Assembly: GCA_949130495.1 (NCBI GenBank)
Contig: OX422207.1
Location: forward strand, 368,053,868-368,117,867
Direction: 5' to 3'
Length of the DNA stretch: 64,000 nucleotides
DNA from: Sambucus nigra
Lineage: Eukaryota > Streptophyta > Magnoliopsida > Dipsacales > Adoxaceae
Below the pieces are notes generated by a model, which saw only the letters and a program-made list of their open reading frames with translations, was not told the origin of the DNA and made no database searches. Positions 45,787-58,382 of this stretch are shown one piece after another. Numbering within the stretch: position 1 is the first letter of the stretch; each line of letters begins with the position of its first letter. Both the position numbers and the translations under genes were made by a program.

Positions 45787-47783
45787 TGTAATACCCCGAA
45801 TTTTTACGACTTTTAATTTTAGGAACTTATTAAATTTAATTAGAGATATTAATTTAATATTAATTCAAAAATCATTTAAATATTTACTAGCGTGATGAGA
45901 GTTAGTAATTATTGGAATTTTGTGGCAAATTACTTTATGGGTAAAGTAAGATGTGTAATTAAATTTAGTAAAATTATCACGAGAATCTAAATTTTTAGTT
46001 TTGGAAACTTATCGGGACGCGCCTGTGTCGTGTCGGGATTGTATTCGAACTACTAAAAGTGAATAAATTATAAGTCACCCGTATGGTCATTTTGAGTACA
46101 TCAATGTGTCCGGAAGGGTCGAAATAGTCAAAATAATGTACCCGGGGGTTTAGTTTGGGTCTCGGGGCAATTTTAGGCCTAATTAACATCCCGGGAGGGC
46201 ATTTTAGACATTTTGTATTTTTGGGCATGGAAACCCACGAATTTTCTAAGGTTATATCAGATGGTAGGAGTTGTCTTCTAGGGTTAGAATAACCAAAAAC
46301 CAAAGACGGTCATTGGAGAGGAAGAAAATAAGCTTTCCAAGGAGTTATAGGCCAAGAACTCCACCGTTTACACCACCGTCGCCGCCAAATTGCAGATCGT
46401 GCAACGAGGATCACAACCACACCAATATTTTCCACAAATCTGAGCCAAATATTTCCATGCAGTATTTATCTTGCTCTATTTTAGTTAATGCTTCAATGAA
46501 ATTAGTCTAGGATTGATTAGAACTAGTTTTTGTGAAAGAAAGCATATTTTAGAGATTCGAATTTTCATGATGTATAAGTAAAAGACGTGTTCTGGAAATC
46601 TAATTCATATATAGAGGTTAAACCACGAATTTACATTTAGGAGTAGAAAATCTGGGAAAAGAATGGGAAGAACTAAGTTAAAGAAAATATTAGGGTTCTT
46701 GATATTTTTATGGATTTTAACTGTTTTTAATTCGTTATACTTGATGAAAACTCGCATGTCTTACGTAGAATATTCATTATTTGGGAATATAACACTTGTA
46801 GTATCATTTTTTGAATGTTTTGAAATCAAATATGATGATTTGGATGATTTTGGAATAGGATTCCCATGATTGGTATTTCTGTAGTTTCGCCATAACTGCT
46901 TGATCGATCGATCGACCCAAGAGCATCAATCGATCGATGCATCGATCGATCGAGCCCCTTCCATTGATCAATCGACCCATCCTAGAAAATTCATATTCCT
47001 TTTTTTAAATAGGTTGTTCCAACTTAAATGAATAGAAATCCTTGGACATTATTGTTAGAACATTTTGGGATATAAAGAAGACCAGTAGGACTTTATAAAA
47101 ATGGAACCTTTAATGTAAGACGAGATTAACATTTAACGGAGGTGTTTTACACTTAAGGCACAATGGGAACGTGCGTATAAAGGGTGAGACTCGTAAGGAA
47201 GATACGTCGTAAAATAAAAGAGTACCTACTGAAATTACACTTGAGGACATAGGGTTTCGCGAGTGTTAAAAAGTAAGTTTGGAATTATCCCATAGATAAG
47301 AATAAAAGAGACGAATCGTTATACGGGATAATCTAGTAATGTGCAATAAGAATAAATATCATAAGTATGGGTCGTGGGTATACCTAAATTAGAAATGGGA
47401 ATGGTAGTATACATATATGACTATGTTTGTGCATATACTATATACGTGTAAAAATCATGCATGCGTTACTTGCTATCACTGAGGTTACCGCGCCGGGACA
47501 GTCTTATCTCAATGGGACCTTTATGGGGGATATTGACTTGTACCCTAGAACATAGACATCCTTGGTACAGGCTATCGGATAGATAGTCAGACGGTCCTAA
47601 GAGACGTGAGGGTATGTGCTGACCTCTTAGTGACTTGGAACTATACTTCGCCTCAATTTGTATGTGTTTTGTGTTAATACAGTTCGAGAGTGATTCCGAA
47701 CTAGTATTTCCCTTAGTACGAGTGATACGGGGACTGGATAGCAGAGTATGCCAGCACCATAAATTTATGTGGGGTGCCGATAG

Positions 47784-47829
<46 letters not shown>

Positions 47830-48226
47830 ATTTAAATTGGGAAACTTTCTACTGTGATTAAAAGTAGTTGAGTAATGAATAAATATTCTGATATTTAAAA
47901 TTGTGTGAAAAGTTTGAGGCAACACTGATAAATTTTATAATAAAATGAGATTTATGTGAAAACTTTTCCATTAGAAATTATGTATCTTAGCACTAGTAAT
48001 TGTCGACATGAAACCTTATGAGGATTTTAAGAAAAGCTAAAATGTTGGGATAAATAGTGTGGTAGGTGTGCACATTAGAAGAGAGGTGATAATTTCTAAA
48101 GAGAGAGCCACATACTAATATGATTGTTTCATTAGCCGGTAGGCATTTTAAATAGTTGCTAAACTAATTTTTAAACTGTTTTACAGTCGGGCTCTGACCC
48201 GTTTCCTTTTCATCTCTTCTCTCTTG

Positions 48227-48263
<37 letters not shown>

Positions 48264-48796
48264 ATATTACAGGTGCCCAGCTAGAAGGGCGTCATGCATA
48301 GGATCCTTTGGAAGGAACGTGCTGCAGCATACTGCTGGCTTAGATGACCTCATTATTTATTCCACTTCTAGTTCTATTTTATCCAATTGGGCATGTGTCG
48401 CCCTTTTTCCATTATTCAGTTGGTTTTATATGAGATTGTGATTCGTTTATTTCCAGTATTTATACTTTGGGATTGATACTATGAGGATGTTTTCCTTTGA
48501 AGTTTTAAAGTTGGAATTAATTAGTTGAATGATTAAATTGCTTGGATTATCTTTTCTAGTCTAGTTGTTGTGTGACTCTTAAACTATGGATTATGAAAGG
48601 TTCTAAATGTTGGTTTAAAATTAAATTTGGAGTTGATGTCTAAAAAAATGGTTTTGTCACTTAGCTTAATTGTTTAGGGTCTTTAATATGAAAAGTTATT
48701 TTGCGACAGTGATGCTAAGAATGAACCAACCGTTCACCTTGGTTATTATTGAATAAAGGACTGATCACCCAGTATTTAAATAGGCAGGGTGCCACA
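45787..48796 (+). repeat. 3' LTR of element F (3,010 bp)
   Basis: Partner of 27446-30488; ends GGCAGGGTGCCACA. The predicted donor is mutated, the palindrome cluster (46,900-46,981) has one unit more than the 5' copy, and an (AT)n(AG)n microsatellite lies at 47,783-47,829. Confidence 0.96.
46900..46981. repeat. Palindrome cluster (F 3' LTR)
   Basis: Four TCGATCGATCGA-type units, two of them intact. Confidence 0.9.
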
Positions 48797-48801
48797 CAAA
48801 C

Positions 48802-50130
48802 TCTTGACTCTTCTTATTAAGAAAATTTTTAAGGTCTATTGCAAGGAGGGGTTTCAATCTACATGATCAATTCTGTTGGGGGACTTCAGTTCTAGGGCAG
48901 GCTAGTAATGCCTGATGATATGAATTTTAGGAGAGAAATGTTGATTAAGGCAAATAGGTATAGTTTTGCGATACATCTAGGAGGTGACAAAACTTTCCAA
49001 GACATAAGACGATAGCATTGGTGGATAGGAATGAAATATAGTTTATATTTAAGTGAACCATTTTCCATATGGTTAAGGTAACAGTGAGGGCATGGTACCA
49101 TTTGGGTTATATTTGACAAATTAACTAAAGTAAAATACTTTCTTCCAGTACGAACAAATTACCCAACTGAATTGTACGATAGACTCTTCATTGCCGAGAT
49201 TGTAGGTCTTCATGGGATGGAAATGGATATGGTGTCCGATAAGGGCTCTAGTTTCATATCTCACTTCAGGTGTAGTTTCAATAAGTCTATGGGCATACAA
49301 TTTAATTTGAGAACCATGCATCATACTCTGATAGATTGTCAAATTGAATGGGTTAATCAAATATTAAAGCATATGTTTAGGGCATGTATTTGGGATTTGA
49401 AGGGAAGTTGGGGGAAATATCTTCCATTGGTCGAGTTTGCCTGCAACAATAGTTATCGACAGACTATTGGTATAGCCCTTATGATGCTTTACATGAGAAT
49501 CATTATTTTTCCAATTTATTGGTTAGAATCAAGAGAAAATAAGTTTCCGGGGTCAAATTTCATCTAGGAAACCTCAAAAAGGCGAACTATATTAGAATTC
49601 ATATGAGGATTGCCCAAAGTATGAAGAATAATTATGCAAATAGGGTTAACTGTTAGCTCGAGTTCATAGTGAATGACCAAGTTCTTTAGAAATTATCAGT
49701 CATGAAGGGGGTTATCAAGTTCTGGAAAAGGTGAAGTTAGAAATCCATTATCGTAGGAAATTTACCAACATTTATTAGGTTGGAGAAGTGTAATACCAAA
49801 TTTATTTGCCCAACCATCTCCAGAGGGTTCATGAGGTGTTCCCCATATTAATTTAGAGGAGTTTTTTATGAGGTCATTTAGCATATCAACACATAAAGGA
49901 GTTATAGCTGTATGAGAGTTACGAGGAGACGCCAATATATATCCTATATCGCAAATACTAAGTTCTTCATTTGAAGGTTATACCATTAGTGAGTGTCTAG
50001 TGGAATTACCATAATGAGGCTAGGTCTTCCTCAAAGTGGGAGAGCGAGATGTGGGTGAAATATCCCTATCTTTTTTATACTAGTATATGTTGAATACTTA
50101 GGATGGAATTCCATTATTGAGGGGGAGGAA
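48802..50130 (+). pseudogene. pol: Integrase and chromodomain-like tail of element D
   Basis: Resumes D after F. Zinc domain with HLGGDKTFQDIRR; core with VIFDKLTKVKYFLPVR, IVGLHGMEMDMVSDKGSSFISHF and IEWVNQ where the catalytic Glu is kept. Open for 131 codons at 49,172-49,567. A decayed tail ends with WNYHNEARSSSKWESE-like residues near 50,000-50,070, matching the chromodomain-like end of A and I, so D is also a chromovirus, though of a different family. PPT (GAGGGGGAGGAA) at 50,119-50,130. Confidence 0.85.
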
Positions 50131-52697
50131 TCTAATACCTTGAATATCTACTAATGATATGAATTAGGTAAATTAAACAAAATTGGGTTAATTTGGTAAA
50201 TAAATTATCTAGGCTTGACAAATAGAATAATAAAAAAAATATTAACTTGATTGGCTTGAATCTTGCATTTTATGTGTATTGCTTACATGTTATTTGATAA
50301 TGTGAAAATAACATAATTAGTTTGGACTAAAAATATTGTTTCATTCAAAAATGAGTTTTAAGGCTTATTTAAAGGTCGAAATGAGTTAAAAAAAACTATA
50401 GGAGAGTACACCCACGGATGGGGTAACCAATTTGAGTGAGTTTGAACGTATTATAGTTGGATTTGGGGCTCCATAAGACCACTTAAAATTAGGGTTAAGA
50501 ATAATTTTGGTAGCAATCGTATAAAAAGAAGGTTTAGACTAACCTTAATTCACCTTATCTTTTCATTAAACGATAAAGCTAAACCAAATACCTAGATAGG
50601 CCACTTGAGAGGGAGTTAGACAAATTAAAAAGGAAGCTAGAAGAAGAAATATTGGAGAAGAAGAAAATAGAGTAATTAGAAGACGAATTGAAATAATTGA
50701 AAGAGAATGAACAACACAAAGTCAATATCTTTAACAATTCATCAAAAGATAACTTTTTCATCAAAAATCTAAGGAGTGAACTTTCATCCTACTTTTCCCG
50801 TTTGAGCTCCTATAATTTTAAAATTGTGTTTAGAAAATATAAAATAACTTTTTTAAATCATTTGAATTTATGCAATTAAAATTATAGTACAAATCATAAA
50901 ATTGGAATTTAGACTAGTTAATGAATAGCATTGTAATTGAACTATTTTGAATCATAAATCCACATTAAAACTTGAATTAATCCTAGTATAAATTTGAATT
51001 AATGAAATTATATTTAAAATGAATTAATATTTAACATGATTTGATAAGTCCTTATTAAAATTGAACTTAAGTTGTAATTGGGTTTAATCACTCTTATGCT
51101 AAAGTGAAAATTAGTATAATTGCATAAAAATTCTGAAATTAGGGATTTAGATATGTTATAATAATATTATATATCTGAAATACCTTCTAAAATTATGAAA
51201 GTGATGTCATCAGTCAAGTTAAAACACTAAAGGTTTATATGTGTTGTTCCCCATGTTTTGTGTGCTCCTATGGTTGATTTGATTGGTACTTTTCATTTAG
51301 ATGCTAATTACGTGTTTAGACTCTTAATAAAATTATTTTAAAGTCCCTAAAAATCTTCTAAAAATTTCCAAACAAATTGAATTGGAATCAATTGGAAATT
51401 AGGGGAAAAGACGTAACTATTTTTTGGCAAATTTTGGGAGGCAACAGAACCGAATCGTGCTAGACTTAGCATGTTGGTCCAAGCTGGTTTGATCTCGGTT
51501 CGGTCGGAGGTTTGTTCAAGGTTGATTTAGAGGGACCCTTAGGGCTATTAACCTAAATTTTAAGCATAATTATGGAGTTTTAAAGACTTGATATATTTAA
51601 GAACCTAATTGGTAAATTGAAATGTTATTTAGTGAATTAATGTCAATACATTATCGTAATGCAAAACACATAATTAGTTAACGTGACATGGCATAAGATG
51701 TAGTAATCAAACCAAGAGGTTAGAACTTGAATAACAATAATTGATAAGTGAAGAAACTTATGAACATGTTGAGAATAATTTAAGATTATATATCTATAAT
51801 ATTGATATGTGCATATGTGTATATTATATGTCATGCGTGCGTAAGCCCTATATCATGTATTAAGTTGCGACTGCGGTATGTATGCAGATGGAGGATCTAC
51901 CTACAGGTATTGAGTTGAGATCACATTATATGGGCGTTGAGTACTTTTTACACAATATATGGAGGGCTAATGAAATTTATATTGTTATACATGAGGTTAA
52001 AGTGAGGACATGTGTATTTTACTTATGTTGTGAGTATAGGCCAGGTACTGGATGAACGGAGTGTATGCTCAATGATTTCATGCATTGCACTTGAGTCATG
52101 AGTGAAACCAAGTATAATGTGTATATGATATTGAGACCATGAGTGTGAATAATATAACCATACTTAGGTTGAGAGTAATCACTTAATCAAGATGATATCG
52201 GACACCACTTTTTATTATGGTTTAGATTTGCTTATAAAGGTCATGTAGGAAAGTCCTTTCTGAAGTGTGAATCCATTTTCATTGAATAGTCTTAGGTGCC
52301 ATATAGCTAAATTAGTTCGAAGGTTGATCATTCATTAATCTTCTATTTATATAAGTTATCCATCCGTTATAAATAAGTTTTGAGGGTTACATCCATGCAT
52401 AGTCATTTACTTTTAAAATATTTATATTTACAGAGATTAGGTATGGTCACCATGGCACCCAATTATTATTTATGTTCAGCATTTACTCTTTGGATTAAAT
52501 TAGTTACTGTTGAAATCATGTTATCAACTGATACTCTTAGTTGGTGGTTTTATACTAGTGAGTGGATTTACCTTAAATCCTTTGTAGCTTCCATTTCTTT
52601 ATTCTTGCCTGCTTAAAATGATACGTACTTATTTAATAAGCTTTAATGAATGTGTATGAGGTGACCACTTTATGTATGGAAAATACGAGGTGTGGCA
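50131..52697 (+). repeat. 3' LTR of element D (2,567 bp)
   Basis: Begins TCTAATACCTTGAATATC (decayed TGTAATACC) right after the PPT and ends GAGGTGTGGCA. A CAG preceded by a T-rich stretch near 52,430-52,434 could correspond to the acceptor of the other LTRs, but similarity is weak. No gene seen. Confidence 0.8.
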
Positions 52698-54559
52698 TTT
52701 GGGTGATCGATGTTGATGAAAACACGTCGATTTTTTAGTAGTTCCGTACCCCTCATCGAGAACATGCCATGCTAATATGTGAAGTAAAAACGATAATATA
52801 TAACTGAGTCCCGAACCGATGGCCCAATGTTATCTCTTACATAGATGTGCATTTGATCTAGGAAATTTGGTTGGTGTAGTGAAGGTTGTGGTCATTGTTA
52901 CTCATGGTATACAGAGCGTCTAATGTTAATGTCGTGAACGCCGATGCTACACGATTATAGCCATATATCTTGTACCCCGATCAGCCTCACTATGCCTAGG
53001 TAAGGTACCACTAAGAGCACCTCACCCCCATATTTCCATCCAGGATAATATGATTGTTAGGGATTGGCATAATAATAAACTTTGACGTCGCCTTGATGTT
53101 TGATTCATCTTGTTCAAGAAAATAATAGAAAATAACTATATTTGAAGCACATATCTTGGGATCAAATCATAATACATCTAAGGGCCTTTTAGGTGATCTG
53201 ATACATAGGAAATACATTGATAAATATTTTGAACATGTTGATCTTCCAAGATCTCCAAAAAAATCATTGAATGGACCAAAAGCCCAACATCTTCTATTAT
53301 ATGATTTCCTAAAGGAGATATTGTGTGTGGAAACTTATGAGATGAATACTTGGTTATTTGAGTAAAATATTACATTATCTCTCCACACCCCTTAACAAAG
53401 ACATGAATAGTACTTTTCCCCTCCCTCTCTAGCCCTTAATTATGTTTCATGCAACTTAAAACCCTAGCTTAAACACACACACACATATATATAAGTAATG
53501 AGCTTGGGCTAAACTAGGTTTCTAGGGTGTCTTGTCCTGCTACTTATGTAAATGGACTATATTAAGGACCCTAGGCTAAATAGTTAAATTGACTTACAAA
53601 TAGATACTCAAAAATCCAAAATTATATGCCCAAAAATTATTTTATTTTCCCACTTAATCTTACTTAACTCCACAAAATAATTACAACTGCACCCTAAGTT
53701 AATTATCTTAAAATTACTTGAAATATGAGGTATTATTTACAGAGTTGTAATGGTACATAATATGATTCCATGTGTTAATCACACAATATCCGTTTGGTCA
53801 AATCAATTTGTGCCTAATCAATTTTAGCCAACTTCTTATTAATTCCTCAATCTTAAAATTTAATTATTTTACGCTCTATCGGATATAAATTCACTAGCCT
53901 AGTTTCATCAAAACTTGTAACCCTATCAAGAAGGTATCACAATCCAAGATATTACTTAAACATGGAATCTTGTAGATTATGATTCTCGAACATGCCTACA
54001 CAACAATTGCCCAACTTGTAAAAATTTAGATCCAATTAATTTTAATCGCACCCACAACAATCAAAGTAATAATTGTACAAGCATTAAAATTCTTAAAACC
54101 ATTGGGACTATGAACTTGTGCACCATTTGTAATCAAGTGAGATTGTGGTAGTTTAATCTAGTCAGCCCCTAGAGTTGAATCTTACCCATGCTCATATTCA
54201 ATACACTCTCAACGTGTCGACACAATCCTCTTTGAACTGTTAGACATGTTCTTGAACCATCAGGCATGTTCCCATAGTTAAGATATACTACAAGGATTGT
54301 ACTTGCAAACTTATCTATAGGATGTCAACTCCCTATATAAGCTGTAAAATATTTAACTGTACTAGATCGAAATTTTATTTTCCATGATCAAGATGAACCC
54401 AAATCACATGAATTAATACCAAGTCCAATTGACCGACATGCATAAAATATATTTAAAATGAATATAAAGGATTGAGAAAAAAAAAATTCTTCTTTATTAA
54501 TGAACATGACATACCTTTATTGAACAATACATATCATATATGGTTTTAATAATAAAACA
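52698..54559 (-). repeat. 3' LTR of element H (left end probably cut by D)
   Basis: The minus-strand start TGTTTTATTATT is at 54,559, preceded by a PPT (AAGTGGGATATTTT). Similarity to the right-hand LTR is strong from 53,090 upward and only patchy between 52,698 and 53,090. About 450 bp of the right copy has no clear partner here. Confidence 0.65.
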
Positions 54560-54599
54560 TCCAAAATATCCCACTTAGTCTTAAACCCGTATGCTGATG

Positions 54600-55760
54600 C
54601 ATCAACTTAGTAATCTATGACCGTAGTTGTAAAATGGATTAAATAGTTTTAATCTCATGAAACCTTGGTAAAATACTTATCACCTCCCCTATTTGATCTC
54701 TCAAACTAGGTGAAACGTACATTCAATGTGTTTAACCTCTTTTTATGGGTTATGGGCTCTCTAGAACTTGTAATCATTATTCTATTAATATAATGCAGTG
54801 TAAATACCAATTTCACTAAAGGAACTTCACCCAAGTCACTTCGGAAGTATCTGAGCCATATAGCCTTTTTAGTTGCCTTCAAAGTGCCAATAACTCTAGA
54901 CTCCTTGGTGGATTCATTAATACATTGACTCTTCCCACTCCTCCAACTAATAAATACACTTTATAAAGTAAACGAATATATTGAGGTAGAAAATCTAAAA
55001 TCCTTATCTAACCAAAAATTTGAGTATGTGTATCCTAAAGGTAAAAGAGTATTAGACTTAAATTTTCTACCATGACAATAACAAAGAAGATATGCGGCCT
55101 ACTACACAACATAGTATGCATTATTATTCCCACAGGTAATGCATAAGTTATATTTCTCATCCTCTAAAACTGATCAAGTGTTTTAGGGAAGTAATATTCA
55201 AAATAGTTTAATTCAATGCCTAAAAGACTCTTTCATGCAATCCCACAAACTAAACTTATGATTACACCATCGATATAAGTGTCATAGAAAAGCCTAACAT
55301 CCTATATATTCGATCTCGTAGAAGAGTGTTGCCAATGATGTCCCTAAATTGTCGTACTTTTTAATATCAATCTTACTGCACAACCACACTCATATGTAAG
55401 ATATTATACCCTTCCCGTTCCCAATTAGGATAATATCATCTGAAATATGTACTAGAAATACCACTAAATTTTCTCATTACTCTTACAACACAAGTATTAT
55501 TCTTTCTTTGATCAAAATAAATAGATCGATTGCATGATCAAACCAAATTTTCCAAGACCTTAAGGTTAGCTTAAATCTATAAAGGGTATATTAAGCTTAC
55601 ACACTTTACTTTCCTTACTTCTTACTATAAATCCCTTGGGTTACATCATAAAGATGCACTTGTCAGTACAATCGTTTAAGAACGCAATCTTTATGTTAAA
55701 ATAATCCTGATAGACTTTAGCATAATTACTAATGAGAAGTTTTGCTCATAGTCAATTTAT
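54600..55760 (-). pseudogene. pol: Copia RT and RNase H remnant of element H
   Basis: On the minus strand RT shows IAFLND, PKGFIVRSKESKVCKLN (about 55,575-55,665) and a catalytic region reading HISDDIILIGN where LYVDDILLIGN is expected (about 55,410-55,445). RNase H shows YALPVGIIMHTMLCSRPHIFF (about 55,070-55,150) and an end like KHIERKYHLIREI (about 54,690-54,740). Stops and frameshifts are frequent, so only motifs can be assigned. Order RT then RNase H after integrase is diagnostic of Copia. Confidence 0.8.
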
Positions 55761-56439
55761 TTATTTCTGAGTAAACACTTTCACAACAAGCCTTGTCTTT
55801 AAGGTTTCTAACTTCCCATATATAATTTTTTTAACTTCTTGTAGATACCATTTCACCCGATGGTATCCTTTAAGAGATTCTACAGGTTATAAAACTTGAT
55901 TCAAATACCCCAAATCTATATTAGAATCCATAGTTTTAAGCCAAAGTTGAAAGTACATGTCTTTTAATACCTCGTTTTAATTACTAGGACCCGATTTGTG
56001 TTCACTTAGGATCTTAGAGAAATGTTCACCAAAAACACTAAGTTGTCAGGATTTCTTTTGATGCTCCCACAGTGATGTGGTATTACTTGCGATCTAGTAA
56101 AAGTTACACATCTAATCTAATAATTAGTCATGATCGCGCTACTTTTAGGTAATACATTATAGATATTAGGTTGTATTTCTTTCAATTGTATTTGTTACGG
56201 TATAGGTGGTCTAGAAACACCAGTAATATGATGTTCCTTTTTAATCTCTTGTAAGTCTATCTTACTCCTGAGACCGTGGTTTATTATATGATCCTATTTC
56301 TAGAATAGGGCATTAATTTAATCAATGACCTTATTATGCTTAGGAATATTACACAAAATAAATTTTTTACCTTTAGGTTAATATATATAGAGACATATTT
56401 CTATCCTAGACTCCAACTTCCTTGTATCCTTACACAACA

Positions 56440-57080
56440 CTAGTGTCGGGCACCCTAAAATTCGAACATGTCCAAGAATGATGCACCTAGTCTGTAGTTC
56501 CATGGGAGTTAAAGACACCGATTTAGATGGAATTAAATTCATAATGTATATATTCATCTCTTAAAGAAAATTCCTCACAAGAATGTTACAATCATGAATG
56601 TCTAACCATGGACATTATCATGTCTATAATAGTCTTATTCCTTCTTCCTGCTAGGTTGTTCACATTAGAATACCCGATGCAGAGAAGTGGGATATGATCC
56701 CCATATCTGATAAATGATTACTAAACTCTCCCAAGAGGTATACACCCCTATGATGAGATCCTAAGGTTCAGATTAATTTACCACACATATGCTCCACCTT
56801 AGCCTTATACACTTTGAACAACTCAAGTGCATCAGACTTTTGGTTCATAAGGTAAACATATCCATACTTTGAGTAATCATTAATGAAATTAATTAAGCAC
56901 TCATAACAACCTCTTGGTTGGATACTCATAGGACTACAAACAATGACACGAAAATTTTATAGCACATCTTTGACTCAACAACGTTTGGCCATGAAGGGCC
57001 TCTTCGTCATTTTACTTTATAAACAAAATTGATAGACTTGAAGTGCCTCCAATTCCAATTAACTCTATTATCAATTTTAA
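56440..57080 (-). pseudogene. pol: Copia integrase remnant of element H
   Basis: Minus strand: pre-integrase motif GKMTKRPF-like (MTKRPFMAKR, about 57,010), CSPMSIQPRGCYE, then the core FINDYSKYGYVYLMNQKSDALELFK (about 56,790-56,890) with the first catalytic Asp region DYS. Further on are decayed RSDRGGEYL, HLSDMGIISH and a form of GVAERRNRTLLDM. Identification as Copia integrase is firm; the lineage within Copia is not. Confidence 0.82.
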
Positions 57081-58382
57081 ACCAGTCTTTATTTCCTTTT
57101 TAGAATAAAATAACCTAAGCGTAAGTGCTAATATTTGAGTTTGGGTTAAACTAAGAAGGAAAATTTCTCTTTAATGTTTATCGATTAATGTTATTCATTT
57201 CTTAGTAGTATTGGAAAGACAAACCTTATAATATATAAATTATTTTCTAATATACAAAAAGATATAAAAGATTTCCCAATTTTGATAAAACAAATTTATA
57301 AAATAATTGAATATTGTCTAAACTAATTAAGAAGCATAAAATAACTTTTCTTCAAAAACTACGTGCCTAAAATAATTACAGACCTTATCCTTTCAAGTAG
57401 TTGCATGATTATTTAAAACTACGTGCCTTAAATAACTTTCTCCTTATTCTTATTGCCCATTATTAGGAACATCTTTCTTTTAAGTAGTTTCCTGATTATC
57501 TGAAACCTGTGCAAAAGGTTGCAGACCTGATTTAAGGCCCCGGAATCTACACTCTAGGTTGCTTTAGATTAGACCATAAATCATGTTTTTACTTTAAAGA
57601 TAAGAATCATTACCTCGTCCTTTTCCTCATAGATCTTGGAAACCCAAACCATAAATTTTAAAATACCCTAATTCAATGATTAATTCCCTCCCATGGGGAG
57701 AAAATCCAAATATTAACATGCGAAACTAATTACATAACAATTGTAGAATATTTATGAGAATCATGGGTTAAATAAATTTATTATCTCCACAAGTATAACA
57801 ATATCAAAAATAATTTTCACTCCTTGAAATTTATTCCAATTAATTATATTGATTTTATGACTACAACTAATGGGTGAAATTTTGAGCTCATTTTTAAAAT
57901 CTTAGAATCATCATTGAAAAAATTAGTTTTTAATTAGATATTGATAACTAACTTGTGATTAAATTTTAATTTGTCTTCTCTATGCTACCAATTAGAACTA
58001 GTCCCATAGAGCATCCTAGTTCGCCTGTGATGTGAGATTTCTCGATAGAATCTTATATCACGTCACCCTAAACCAGACATATTTTCATCTTTGAATTATA
58101 TTATCCGAACAATACAATAAAATTCTATAAAAATAATTGAATACCTGACGTCTTTTGATCCCATAACTAATGACAATGACTCCTATAGGGATGATATTTG
58201 TAGTTGCGATTAAGTATTTACCTTTAGTTCATTATATGAAAATAAATATTCCCCATGTAGAAATTTTTCGAAGGGGGACCAACGTTAATCAAATTTGATT
58301 TAAAACATATCACTAAAGAATTATAAAATTATCATGATTTGTGATTAATTATCTCCAATGGGGAGGAAAGTAAAATAATAAC
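57081..58382 (-). other. 5' body of element H (gag/protease region), decayed
   Basis: By position this should hold protease and gag of H. I could not recognise a zinc knuckle or gag core; only short frames remain. A direct repeat around AAACTACGTGCCT occurs at about 57,354 and 57,414. Confidence 0.45.

Larger units (their letters stand above)
27446..48796 (+). mobile_element. Element F: Tekay/Del-like Ty3 chromovirus, split by element I
   Basis: Plus-strand element with LTRs 27446-30488 and 45787-48796 and perfect target duplication CAAAC (27441-27445 and 48797-48801). The body is 30489-33243 plus 43706-45786, because I inserted in the RT/RNase H linker. Without I it is about 10.9 kb, the same size as A. 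About 18 differences in the first ~300 bp of the LTRs by hand count, so it is older than I. It carries a full gag-pol-chromodomain set, all interrupted. Confidence 0.95.
18021..52697 (+). mobile_element. Element D: old Ty3/Gypsy chromovirus, split by B, E and F
   Basis: Plus-strand element, heavily decayed. Visible pieces: 5' LTR end (18021-18156), PBS, gag (18331-19560), protease (19561-19979), then after E the RT and RNase H (26072-27445), then after F the integrase and tail (48802-50130) and the 3' LTR (50131-52697). The LTR ends match by eye (ACTTTATGTAT.... GGGGTCACA versus GGTGTGGCA). Its left end lies outside the window, so its target duplication cannot be tested. D abuts an LTR of H on the right and was probably inserted there. 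Confidence 0.85.
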
